A stretch of DNA of 32,296 nucleotides, from positions 1 to 32,296 of the forward strand of contig JACQHC010000036.1 in NCBI GenBank assembly GCA_016199245.1, in the 5' to 3' direction. The position numbers were made by a program, and so were the translations under genes. This stretch comes from Gemmatimonadota bacterium. GTDB taxonomy: Bacteria; Gemmatimonadota; Gemmatimonadetes; Gemmatimonadales; GWC2-71-9. Positions 1 through 7,136 of the stretch are shown one piece after another (position 1 is the first letter of the stretch; each line of letters begins with the position of its first letter). Below the pieces are notes generated by a model that was given only the letters and a program-made list of their open reading frames with translations, did not search any database and was not told the origin of the DNA.

Positions 1-167
1 ATGCGGAACTGCGCGGTGCCCGCGTCGAGCAGCTCGTAGCGCGTATACTCGTCTTCTTCAGTTTGACGCGGCGTGGCAACTTGGGGCGTTTGCCCCGCGA
101 GCGGGACGCCGCAGCACGCAGCCGCGACTGAGAGCGCGAGTGACGCAATGACGGGCCGGGAGCGCAC
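1..167 (-). CDS. Secreted protein of unknown function (5' part only, runs off left edge)
   Basis: Reading the minus strand from a GTG at 167 gives 55 open codons to the edge of the window. The product begins MRSRPVIASLALSVAAACC and continues to an ...AGQ type signal-peptidase site, then an acidic mature start (EEDEYTRYELL). A basic start, a hydrophobic core and a small-residue cleavage site are visible, so export is likely. The frame stays open upstream of 167 (another GTG lies further out), so the start is not certain. It is divergent from the DUF4198 gene. The visible mature residues are too few to assign a family. Confidence 0.5.
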   Translation of the reverse strand, partial: MRSRPVIASLALSVAAACCGVPLAGQTPQVATPRQTEEDEYTRYELLDAGTAQFR

Positions 168-333
168 GGCCAGAATGTACCGCGGGTAGCGGCGGTCCGC
201 AGCAGACGGTGAATCGGTAGGCACCGCCGCGACAAGCTGCGAAGTTCCGGTGCGGCGGCGACGGCGCCCCCTTGTTGACCCCCTGTCCTCACGTGGGTAT
301 TTCCCGCTGCGCCCTTTTCCAACGGAGGCGACG
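168..333. promoter_or_regulatory. Divergent intergenic region, weak promoter candidate
   Basis: This 166-nt gap separates two divergent genes and must hold both promoters. On the plus strand TTGACC (275-280) is followed after 17 nt by TATTTC (298-303), a poor -10 match. No operator-like repeat was seen. Confidence 0.25.
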
Positions 334-1140
334 GTGCGACGAGCCCCTACAATCGGTGGCGTGCTCCTTCTCGCGGCCACGGCCGCACTCGCCCACGACC
401 TGTTCATCAAGCTCGACCGGTACTTCTTGGAGCCCGGGGCCAGCTTATCCGTGCCCGTTCTGAACGGCACATTCCTTGTGAGTGAGAACTCACTTGAGGG
501 CGACAGAATTGCTGATTTGAGCCTGGTTTCACCCGCCGGTCGGGAACGCCTCCCCATGTCAGCCTGGAGCGCGCGGGGCGACACGAGCTGGGTATCGCTA
601 TCGGTGGGCGAGGCGGGAACGTACGTCGTGGGGCTGTCGGTCCGGCCGCGCGAGCTCGAACTGACCGGCGAGGAGTTCAATGCCTATCTCGAAGAAGACG
701 GCATCGCGAACATCCTCGCCCTTCGCCGCCAGAAGAACGAGATGACCAAGGGGGCGCGCGAGCGCTACTCGAAGCACGTGAAGGCCGTTTTCCAGGCAGG
801 CGAGCGACGCAGCACCGGGTTCGCCACGGCGCTCGGCTATCCCGCCGAGATCGTGCCCCTCGACAATCCCTACGATCTCAAGGCGGGCGGTACACTGCGA
901 CTCCGCTGCCTCGTGGACGGGAAGCCCGTCGCCGGGCTCACCGTGATCTCGGGCGGCGATGGCCCCGGCGGCGTGGCAATTTCGCCCAGGTCGGCTACGA
1001 CGGGGCCCGATGGGACGACCGCCGTTACGCTGGACCGCGCCGGTCGCTGGTACGTGAAGTTCGTGCACATGGTACCGGTAACGGAGCAGGGGCTCGACTA
1101 CGAGTCGAAGTGGGCGACGCTGACGTTCGGGCTCCGCTGA
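334..1140 (+). CDS. DUF4198 family exported protein
   Basis: A 268-aa protein starting at GTG 334, chosen because GGAGGCG ends 5 nt upstream and because it gives a clean signal peptide (LLLAATAALAHD) with cleavage just before the HDLFIKLDRYFLEPG segment. The 'AHD.....' mature start, the 'Y.L.PG..l.v.v.NGtf' stretch and a C-terminal Ig-like region (DGKPVAGLTV...GPDGTTAVTLDRAGRWYVK) are typical of DUF4198 proteins, some of which are periplasmic parts of metal (nickel or cobalt) uptake systems. No transporter gene is adjacent, so substrate and partner are unknown. The frame extends upstream to 250 without a better start. Confidence 0.75.
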   Translation: MRRAPTIGGVLLLAATAALAHDLFIKLDRYFLEPGASLSVPVLNGTFLVSENSLEGDRIADLSLVSPAGRERLPMSAWSARGDTSWVSLSVGEAGTYVVGLSVRPRELELTGEEFNAYLEEDGIANILALRRQKNEMTKGARERYSKHVKAVFQAGERRSTGFATALGYPAEIVPLDNPYDLKAGGTLRLRCLVDGKPVAGLTVISGGDGPGGVAISPRSATTGPDGTTAVTLDRAGRWYVKFVHMVPVTEQGLDYESKWATLTFGLR

Positions 1141-1374
1141 TCATCTAGGCTGAAGAACGGGCGCAGCTGATACCAGTTTCTCGGCACCTTGGTGAGTCAG
1201 CTCTAGAAGGCTGTGGGAACGGGTCGCGCGCCCGTCCTTGACATATCGCGGTCTGGATGATGTAACAGGTTGCAGTATAGCAGGTTGCATCATTTCGACA
1301 CTGTGCCGTCACCGCGCGGATTTGCCCGAGTCTTCCCTGACGATGTAGCCTTAGCATCGGCTCCGAGGCCGGCT
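1141..1374 (+). promoter_or_regulatory. Leader of the polyphosphate operon with promoter and direct repeat
   Basis: This 234-nt gap precedes ppx. TTGACA (1238-1243) is a perfect -35 and is followed after 17 nt by TGTAAC (1261-1266), a 4/6 -10. Overlapping and just downstream is a perfect 9-nt direct repeat CAGGTTGCA at 1266-1274 and 1281-1289 (15-nt pitch), enclosed by ATGATG (about 1257-1262) and CATCAT (1288-1293). It is the best operator candidate in the window. The 15-nt pitch does not fit a Pho box. Confidence 0.45.
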
Positions 1375-2982
1375 ATGACCACTCCAAACCCCAGACTCGC
1401 TGCGATTGACGTCGGCACCAACTCCTTCCGCCTAGTGGTGGCGGAGGTGGAGCCCGACGGCACCTATCGCGTGCTGGACGAGGAACAGGAAATGACCCGG
1501 CTGGGGCGCGGGCTCTTCAAGACCGGCCGCCTGGCGCATGTGCCCATGGAGCGGTCAATCGAAGCCCTGGGGAAGATGAAAGCGATCGCCGATGGCTTCG
1601 AGGTGGCCGAGCTCAGAGCTGTGGCGACGAGTGCCGTGCGCGAAGCGTCCAACGGACGGACCTTCCTGCGCGAGGTGTGGAAGCGCCATCGGCTCAAGGT
1701 TGAAGTCATCTCGGGCGACGAAGAGGCCCAGCTCGCCTTCCAGAGCGTGAACCGCCATTTCAACCTGGAGGGCCGGTCGGCCGCGATCGTGGACATCGGG
1801 GGCGGCTCGGTCGAGGTGATTCTGGTCGCCGACGGCGTCATTGACCAGGTGCATTCGCTGCCGTTGGGCGCGGTGCGGCTCACCGAGAAATACGCGAAGT
1901 CCGATCCGCTGAAGCGCAAACATTGGAAAGCCCTGAGACGCCATATCGACTCCGCGATCGACCGGGTCATCGGGGAGCCGCCGTTCACGGCCGAGGTGAT
2001 GATCGGCAGCGGCGGCACGTTCTCCAACCTCGGCCAGATGATGCGCTACGCCCGCGAGGGGCAGGCGGGGCCGCTCACGGGGTATGCCCTGACGCGGGCC
2101 GAGGTGATCCGGTTGCGCGACCGGCTGCGGGAAACGCCGCTCGGCGCCCGGCGGCAGATCCCCGGCGTGAACCCCAAGCGCGCCGACATTCTGCTCGCGG
2201 GCGTTGCCGTTGTGACGCGGCTGTGCCGCCACCTCGGCACGCAGCGGGTGGAAGTGAACGACCGCGGCATCCGGGACGGCGTGTTGCTGGTGATGATCGC
2301 CGATCGCCTCGGGCCCGCCGCCGCTGCGAAACCGGAGCCGCTCGACCGCATGGAGCGGGTGCGGGCCTTCGCCGAGAAGTGCCGCTCCAACGAACGGCAT
2401 TGCGGCCACATCGCGCGGCTCGCGGGTGATATCTTCGACGGCCTCAAGGGCGCCTACGAGCTGCCGGAGCAGGGCAGGGACATCTTGACCGCGGGGGCGC
2501 TGCTGCACGACATCGGGTACTTGATCAACCACGCCAAGCACCACAAGCACGCCTACCACCTCATCATGCACGGCGATCTGCCGGGGTTTTCGGCCCGGGA
2601 GGTGGAGCTGATCGCCAACGTGGCCCGGTATCATCGCCGCGCGGCGCCGCGCAAGTCGCACGAGAACTTCGCCCGGCTCGACCCCGGGGATCGACGTCTC
2701 GTCCGGCAGCTGGCCGGCATTCTCCGGGTGGCCGACGGTCTTGACCGCACGCACACGCAGACGTTGAGCGGGCTCCGCGTCGTGGTCGAGGACGGCAAGG
2801 TCGAGCTGCGCGTTCGATCCGCGCGGAGTCCCCGGGTGGACGTGGACGACGCGCTTCGCAAGTCCAAACTGTTCCGCAAGGCGTTCGACGGGAAGCTGCG
2901 GATCGAGTGGGTGAAGGAGCGGGCCCCGGCGGCGTCGCCAGGCCCCGTGGCCGCTACGGAGTCCGGCGGAGGCGCGCGGTGA
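1375..2982 (+). CDS. ppx: Exopolyphosphatase / GppA-type phosphatase with C-terminal HD domain
   Basis: A 535-aa Ppx/GppA protein. It should remove terminal phosphate from polyphosphate, and possibly hydrolyse pppGpp, in the cytoplasm. The actin-like fold shows phosphate loop 1 (AAIDVGTNSFRLV, residues 9-21), the TSAVREASNG segment (about 82-91) and loop 2 (IVDIGGGSVEV, about 141-151). The C-terminal half is an HD-type domain with the metal pair H378-D379 in LLHDIG and further His residues (NHAKHHKHAYH). Length and layout match the long Ppx form rather than the short catalytic-only form. ATG 1375 was chosen because the conserved N-terminus begins at once and GAGG lies 7 nt upstream. It overlaps ppk1 by 4 nt (GTGA), so the two are translationally coupled. 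Ppx versus GppA specificity cannot be read from the sequence. Confidence 0.9.
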   Translation: MTTPNPRLAAIDVGTNSFRLVVAEVEPDGTYRVLDEEQEMTRLGRGLFKTGRLAHVPMERSIEALGKMKAIADGFEVAELRAVATSAVREASNGRTFLREVWKRHRLKVEVISGDEEAQLAFQSVNRHFNLEGRSAAIVDIGGGSVEVILVADGVIDQVHSLPLGAVRLTEKYAKSDPLKRKHWKALRRHIDSAIDRVIGEPPFTAEVMIGSGGTFSNLGQMMRYAREGQAGPLTGYALTRAEVIRLRDRLRETPLGARRQIPGVNPKRADILLAGVAVVTRLCRHLGTQRVEVNDRGIRDGVLLVMIADRLGPAAAAKPEPLDRMERVRAFAEKCRSNERHCGHIARLAGDIFDGLKGAYELPEQGRDILTAGALLHDIGYLINHAKHHKHAYHLIMHGDLPGFSAREVELIANVARYHRRAAPRKSHENFARLDPGDRRLVRQLAGILRVADGLDRTHTQTLSGLRVVVEDGKVELRVRSARSPRVDVDDALRKSKLFRKAFDGKLRIEWVKERAPAASPGPVAATESGGGAR

Positions 2983-5156
2983 CGGAGCGCCCCGGTCCCG
3001 CGCACGCTCCCGATCAGTACCTCAACCGCGAGTTGAGCTGGCTGGAGTTCAACGGCCGGGTCTTGGAAGAGGCCGCCGATGCGGGCACCCCGCTGCTCGA
3101 GCGCCTCAAGTTCCTCGCGATCTTCAGCTCCAATCTCGACGAGTTCTACGAGGTCCGGGTGGCGGGCCTGCAGCAGCAGTTGTACGCGGGGCTCGAGCCG
3201 CAGGATTACGGAGCGGACCGGTTGGACGCGGCGGAGCAGCTGGGGCGGATCGACCAGCGGGTGCACGAGCTGGTAGCCGCTCAGTATCGCGTGCTGGGGG
3301 ACGACGTGTTCCCCGGCCTTGCGGCGCAGGGCATCGAGCGGATGCGGTACGAGGATCTGCTGGAGGTCGAGCAGCGGCACGTGGACGGGCTGTTCCGCTC
3401 CAGCATCTACCCCGTGCTCACTCCGCTCGCCATCGACCCGGGGCACCCCTTCCCGCACGTCCACAACAAGAGTCTGAACATCGCCCTGCTGGTCGAGAGC
3501 GCTCGGGAGCCGGAGCCGCGCCGCCTGTTCGCGGTCGTGCAAGTGCCGAGTGTGCTGGCCCGCATCGTCGTGCTGCCAGACGCCGGCGAGCGGCTCCGGT
3601 TCCTTCTGCTCGAGGACCTGATCGGGGCGCACCTCGACGAGCTGTTCGGCGGTTTCCGGGTGATCTCCCGGACCGTGTTCCGGGTGACGCGGAACACGGA
3701 CCTCACCATCGAAGAAGACGAGGCGGAGGACCTGCTCGAGACCATCGAGGAGTCTCTGCGGCTGCGGCTGCGCGGTGAGGCCGTGCGGCTCGAGATCTCC
3801 GCCGACGCCGACGAGCGCTTCGTGCAGATGCTGGTCGAGGCGCTCGACCTGGCGGAGCGAGACGTGTACCGCGTGCCGGGCCCGGTGGACCTGTCGGCGT
3901 TCTGGGCGCTCCACCGGCGCGAGGGCTTTCGCGCGCTGCACGACGAGCCGCTGATGCCGCGCGTCCCGCCGCCCTTGGCTGGCGGCCGGAACATCTTCGA
4001 GGTCATCCGCGAGCAGGACCTGCTGGTGCACCACCCGTACGAGTCGTTCGGCTGCGTCGTGGACTTCATTGACCGGGCGGCGGACGACCCCGACGTGCTG
4101 GCCATCAAGCAGACGCTGTATCGCACCAGCGGTCCCTCGCCGATCATCTCCGCCCTGGCGCGCGCCGCCCAGAACGGCAAGCAGGTGACGGCGCTCGTGG
4201 AGCTGAAGGCCCGGTTCGACGAGGAGAACAACATCGTGTGGGCCCGCTCGCTGGAAGAAGCCGGCGTGCACGTGGTGTACGGCGTCGTGGGCCTGAAGAC
4301 GCACTGCAAGGCGGCGCTCGTGGTCCGGCGCGAGCCGGACGGCTTGCGGCGCTACGTCCACCTGGCGACCGGGAACTACAATCCCACCACGTCGCGCATC
4401 TACACCGACCTTGGCCTGTTCACGGCTCGGCCCGAGTACGGCGAAGACGTGAGCGAGATGTTCAACCTGCTCACCGGGTATTCGCAGGGACATCGCTGGA
4501 AGCGGCTGCTGCTAGCGCCGGTCGGCCTGCGGGAGAAAGTGGTCGAGCTGATCGAGCGGGAGCGGGCCAACGCCGCGGCCGGGCTCGCCGCCCGCATCGT
4601 GGTCAAGATGAACGCGCTCGTGGAACCGTCCGTGATCGACGCGCTCTATGGCGCCTCGCAGGCGGGCGTCGCGATCGATCTCGTGATTCGCGGCATCTGC
4701 TGCCTGCGGCCGGGCCTTCCGGGCGTGTCGCACGGGATTCGCGTCACGTCCATCGTGGACAAGTTCCTGGAGCACTCCCGAGTCTTCTATTTCGAGAACG
4801 CCGGGAACCCCGAAATCTTCCTGGGCAGCGCCGACTGGATGCCGCGCAACTTCTTCCGGCGCATCGAGGCGATGTTCCCCATCGAGGACGAGCGCCTGAA
4901 ACAACGCGTAATGGAGGAGATCCTCCCGGTGATCCTGGCGGATAACGTAAAGGCGCGCGAGCTTCAGTTGGACGGGCGGTACACGCGGCCCGCGCTGCTC
5001 GAAGGCGTCACGCCGATCCGTTCGCAGCTCGTGTTTCAGAGCCTGGCGCGCGAGGCCGCGCGTGAGAGCGCCGAGATCATGCGCCGCATGGTCCCGATCC
5101 ACCGGCGCCCGCGGGCTCGGACGAGCGACGCCGAGCGTGCGCTGACGCCAGCCTGA
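2979..5156 (+). CDS. ppk1: Polyphosphate kinase 1 (soluble, stand-alone copy)
   Basis: A 725-aa PPK1 that should make polyphosphate reversibly from ATP. The start is GTG 2979, which overlaps the ppx stop and has GGCGGAGG at 2964-2972. All the usual blocks are present: the N-terminal YLNRELSWLEFNGRVLEEA segment; the catalytic region with the autophosphorylated His (H442 in LKTHCK); the second conserved His (H461 in YVHLATGNYN); and the FLEHSR His (H599) followed by SADWMPRNFFRRIE. Length is normal for PPK1. It sits between ppx and a SixA-like phosphatase, 8 nt from the latter, in one operon. A second PPK1 is encoded on the opposite strand at 7127-9943; the two differ clearly in sequence, so this is not a recent duplication. 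Confidence 0.95.
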   Translation: MTERPGPAHAPDQYLNRELSWLEFNGRVLEEAADAGTPLLERLKFLAIFSSNLDEFYEVRVAGLQQQLYAGLEPQDYGADRLDAAEQLGRIDQRVHELVAAQYRVLGDDVFPGLAAQGIERMRYEDLLEVEQRHVDGLFRSSIYPVLTPLAIDPGHPFPHVHNKSLNIALLVESAREPEPRRLFAVVQVPSVLARIVVLPDAGERLRFLLLEDLIGAHLDELFGGFRVISRTVFRVTRNTDLTIEEDEAEDLLETIEESLRLRLRGEAVRLEISADADERFVQMLVEALDLAERDVYRVPGPVDLSAFWALHRREGFRALHDEPLMPRVPPPLAGGRNIFEVIREQDLLVHHPYESFGCVVDFIDRAADDPDVLAIKQTLYRTSGPSPIISALARAAQNGKQVTALVELKARFDEENNIVWARSLEEAGVHVVYGVVGLKTHCKAALVVRREPDGLRRYVHLATGNYNPTTSRIYTDLGLFTARPEYGEDVSEMFNLLTGYSQGHRWKRLLLAPVGLREKVVELIERERANAAAGLAARIVVKMNALVEPSVIDALYGASQAGVAIDLVIRGICCLRPGLPGVSHGIRVTSIVDKFLEHSRVFYFENAGNPEIFLGSADWMPRNFFRRIEAMFPIEDERLKQRVMEEILPVILADNVKARELQLDGRYTRPALLEGVTPIRSQLVFQSLAREAARESAEIMRRMVPIHRRPRARTSDAERALTPA

Positions 5157-5164
5157 GGTCCGCT

Positions 5165-5665
5165 ATGCAGTTGCTCGTCATTCGTCACGCCATCGCCGAA
5201 GATCGTGAGACGTTCACCGGAGGCGACGATGCGGAGCGGCCGCTGACCACCAAGGGACGGCGTCGCATGCAGGCCGGCGTCCGCGGTTTGAAGACCGTGG
5301 TTCGAAAGATCGACTTGCTGGCGTCGAGCCCGCTTCTCCGGGCGCGTCAGACCGCGGACATCGTGGCGCGCGCCTACCGCAGGGTCCCTCGGGTCGAAGT
5401 CGCGGAGCTTTCCCCCGGGGCGGCACCCGAGGTATTTGTGGGATGGCTCGCCGGCCAGGCCGAGCATCAGGTCGTGGCGGCCGTGGGCCACGAGCCTACG
5501 CTGAGCGAGTTCGTTAGCTGGCTGATCGCGGGTCGAACCGAGTCCGGCCTGGAACTCAAGAAGGGAGGAACCTGCCTGGTGGACTTCCCGGGGCCGGTGG
5601 CAGCCGGTAAGGGAGTTCTCCAGTGGGTGCTCACGCCGGGCCAGCTTCGGAAGCTGGGAGGGTGA
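5165..5665 (+). CDS. sixA: SixA-like histidine phosphatase
   Basis: A 166-aa branch-1 histidine phosphatase. The phospho-accepting RHA motif is near the N-terminus (LLVIRHAIAED) and the second catalytic His lies in VGHEP. The SSPLLRARQTADIV block is typical of the SixA subgroup, whose known members remove phosphate from phospho-histidine proteins. TGAGG at 5152-5156, overlapping the ppk1 stop, precedes ATG 5165. The next gene begins within 5 nt of its stop. SixA-CHAD-PPK neighbourhoods recur in bacteria, which suggests a polyphosphate-related target, perhaps phospho-His on PPK or a CHAD-bound substrate; that target is inference. Confidence 0.85.
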   Translation: MQLLVIRHAIAEDRETFTGGDDAERPLTTKGRRRMQAGVRGLKTVVRKIDLLASSPLLRARQTADIVARAYRRVPRVEVAELSPGAAPEVFVGWLAGQAEHQVVAAVGHEPTLSEFVSWLIAGRTESGLELKKGGTCLVDFPGPVAAGKGVLQWVLTPGQLRKLGG

Positions 5666-5669
5666 GGTG

Positions 5670-7130
5670 ATGAGTTTCCCGGACGATCTCTTGACCTTGA
5701 CGCCGACCGCGGGCGCGCGGGTCGTGGCCCGTGTGCTCCTGGGACGAGCGGTCGACGCGAAGCGTAAACTGGAGGCCGCGGACCAGGAATCGCTGCACGA
5801 CTTCCGGGTTTCGCTGCGGCGTCTGCGGAGCTGTCTCCGCGCCTACCGTCCCTACCTGCGTGGTGCGCTGACGAAGAAGGTGCGGCGGCAGCTGCGGGAC
5901 ATCTCGGCCGAAACCGGCGCCGCCCGGGACGCGGAGGTCCAGGTGCTCTGGGTGCGCGGGCGGCAGGCCGAGGCCAGCCGCGCCGAGCGGGCGGGGGTCG
6001 CACGGTTCGCGGAGCAGGTCGAGGAACGGTTCGCCGCGCAACAGGACGCGCTCAGAAAGGCCGCGGGGCGGTTCGAGCGGGTGGCGCGATCCATCCGCGG
6101 GCGGCTGCGAGGGGGGGCGGGGGCGTTCGCAACCGGCTCGGACCGTAGGGAGGCGGGTGGGGCGGCGACGTTCGGAGCGGCGACCGGTGCCCTGGTTCTC
6201 GAGCACGCGGCCGAGATGGGGACGCGGCTAGCCGCGGTCGCTTCGGTGGCCGATGAGAAGGAGGCACACCTCGCCCGCATCCGGGCCAAGCGGCTGCGCT
6301 ACCTGCTGGAGCCGCTCGCGGCTAGTCGTCCCGACGCTCAGGCGCTGGTGGAACGACTCCGGGCGCTCCAGGACTTGTTGGGCGAGTTGCACGACATGCA
6401 CGTGATGGCGGCTGACATCGCGGAGGCGCTGGAGCGCGTGGCCGTGGATAGCGTCCGCGCGCTCCGGACCGAGGTCGCGGAGGGATCCGGGCAGGCCCGA
6501 CGGGCGCGTCACCGGCGCGTACCGCCCGGTCTGCTCGCGCTACTCCGGCAGGCGGCGGCTCGGCAGCGGGAGCTGTTCGCCGTGCTGGAGGCCGATTGGT
6601 TGGGCACGGCGCTCGGGGACTTCCTGGCGGAGGTCGAAGCGGTGGGCAAGGCGCTGAGTGCCGTGGAGCGATTGCCCACGGAGATCGAGCGGAAGTTCCT
6701 GCTGAGTGGTCTTCCGGACGTTCTGGAGGATGGGGCGAGCGTCGAATTGCGGCAGGGTTGGCTGCCCGGGGCGGTGCTGCAGGAGCGCCTGCGCTGCGTC
6801 GCGGACCCGGCCGGAGCGCGCTACTACCGCACCGTCAAGACGGGCACCGGCATCGCGCGGGTCGAGATCGAAGAAGAAACCACGCCTGAGCTGTTCGAGC
6901 ATCTCTGGCCGCTCACGGAGGGCCGCCGCGTGGTCAAGCGGCGCTACTGCCGGCGGGAAAACGGCCTGGAGTGGGAAGTGGACGTGTTCGCCGACCGGGA
7001 GTTGGTGCTGGCGGAAGTGGAGTTGCCGTCTGCGGAAACGCCCGTCGAGCTGCCGCGGTGGCTGTCCGAGTCGGTGGTGCGGGAAGTGACCGGTGAGCCG
7101 GAGTACCTGAACGTGAATCTGGCGCGCTAG
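5670..7130 (+). CDS. CHAD-CYTH fusion (polyP-binding plus triphosphatase domains)
   Basis: A 486-aa protein. Residues 1 to about 330 form a CHAD helical domain (SLHDFRVSLRRLRSCLRAY is the basic signature; a second Arg/Lys-rich helix pair AKRLRYLLEPL follows). From residue 338 the EIERKF motif starts a CYTH domain with the metal-binding ExExK pattern. CHAD domains bind polyphosphate, and CYTH enzymes split tripolyphosphate or thiamine triphosphate in a beta-tunnel. The common bacterial order is CYTH then CHAD; here it is reversed. A GTG at 5667 is immediately upstream of ATG 5670; AGGGTGAGG precedes both. The stop codon lies in CTAG, shared with the stop of the convergent PPK1 fusion. Natural substrate unproven. 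Confidence 0.88.
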   Translation: MSFPDDLLTLTPTAGARVVARVLLGRAVDAKRKLEAADQESLHDFRVSLRRLRSCLRAYRPYLRGALTKKVRRQLRDISAETGAARDAEVQVLWVRGRQAEASRAERAGVARFAEQVEERFAAQQDALRKAAGRFERVARSIRGRLRGGAGAFATGSDRREAGGAATFGAATGALVLEHAAEMGTRLAAVASVADEKEAHLARIRAKRLRYLLEPLAASRPDAQALVERLRALQDLLGELHDMHVMAADIAEALERVAVDSVRALRTEVAEGSGQARRARHRRVPPGLLALLRQAAARQRELFAVLEADWLGTALGDFLAEVEAVGKALSAVERLPTEIERKFLLSGLPDVLEDGASVELRQGWLPGAVLQERLRCVADPAGARYYRTVKTGTGIARVEIEEETTPELFEHLWPLTEGRRVVKRRYCRRENGLEWEVDVFADRELVLAEVELPSAETPVELPRWLSESVVREVTGEPEYLNVNLAR

Positions 7131-7136
7131 CGCGCC
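7121..7136. terminator. Perfect 16-bp palindrome over two convergent stop codons
   Basis: GGCGCGCTAGCGCGCC is its own reverse complement. The central CTAG contains the TAG of the forward CHAD-CYTH gene (7128-7130) and the TAG of the reverse PPK1 fusion (7127-7129). It could act as a compact two-way hairpin, but no T-tract follows on either side, so terminator function is only a suggestion. Confidence 0.4.

Noticed and set aside
1261-1293. Pho box upstream of ppx
   Set aside because: The direct repeat is CAGGTTGCA at 15-nt pitch, not the CTGTCAT-type 11-nt pitch of PhoB sites.
2631-4493. Long open frame on the minus strand opposite ppk1
   Set aside because: It is a GC-rich shadow with His/Arg/Val-rich low-complexity translation and no family motif, antisense to a clear PPK1.
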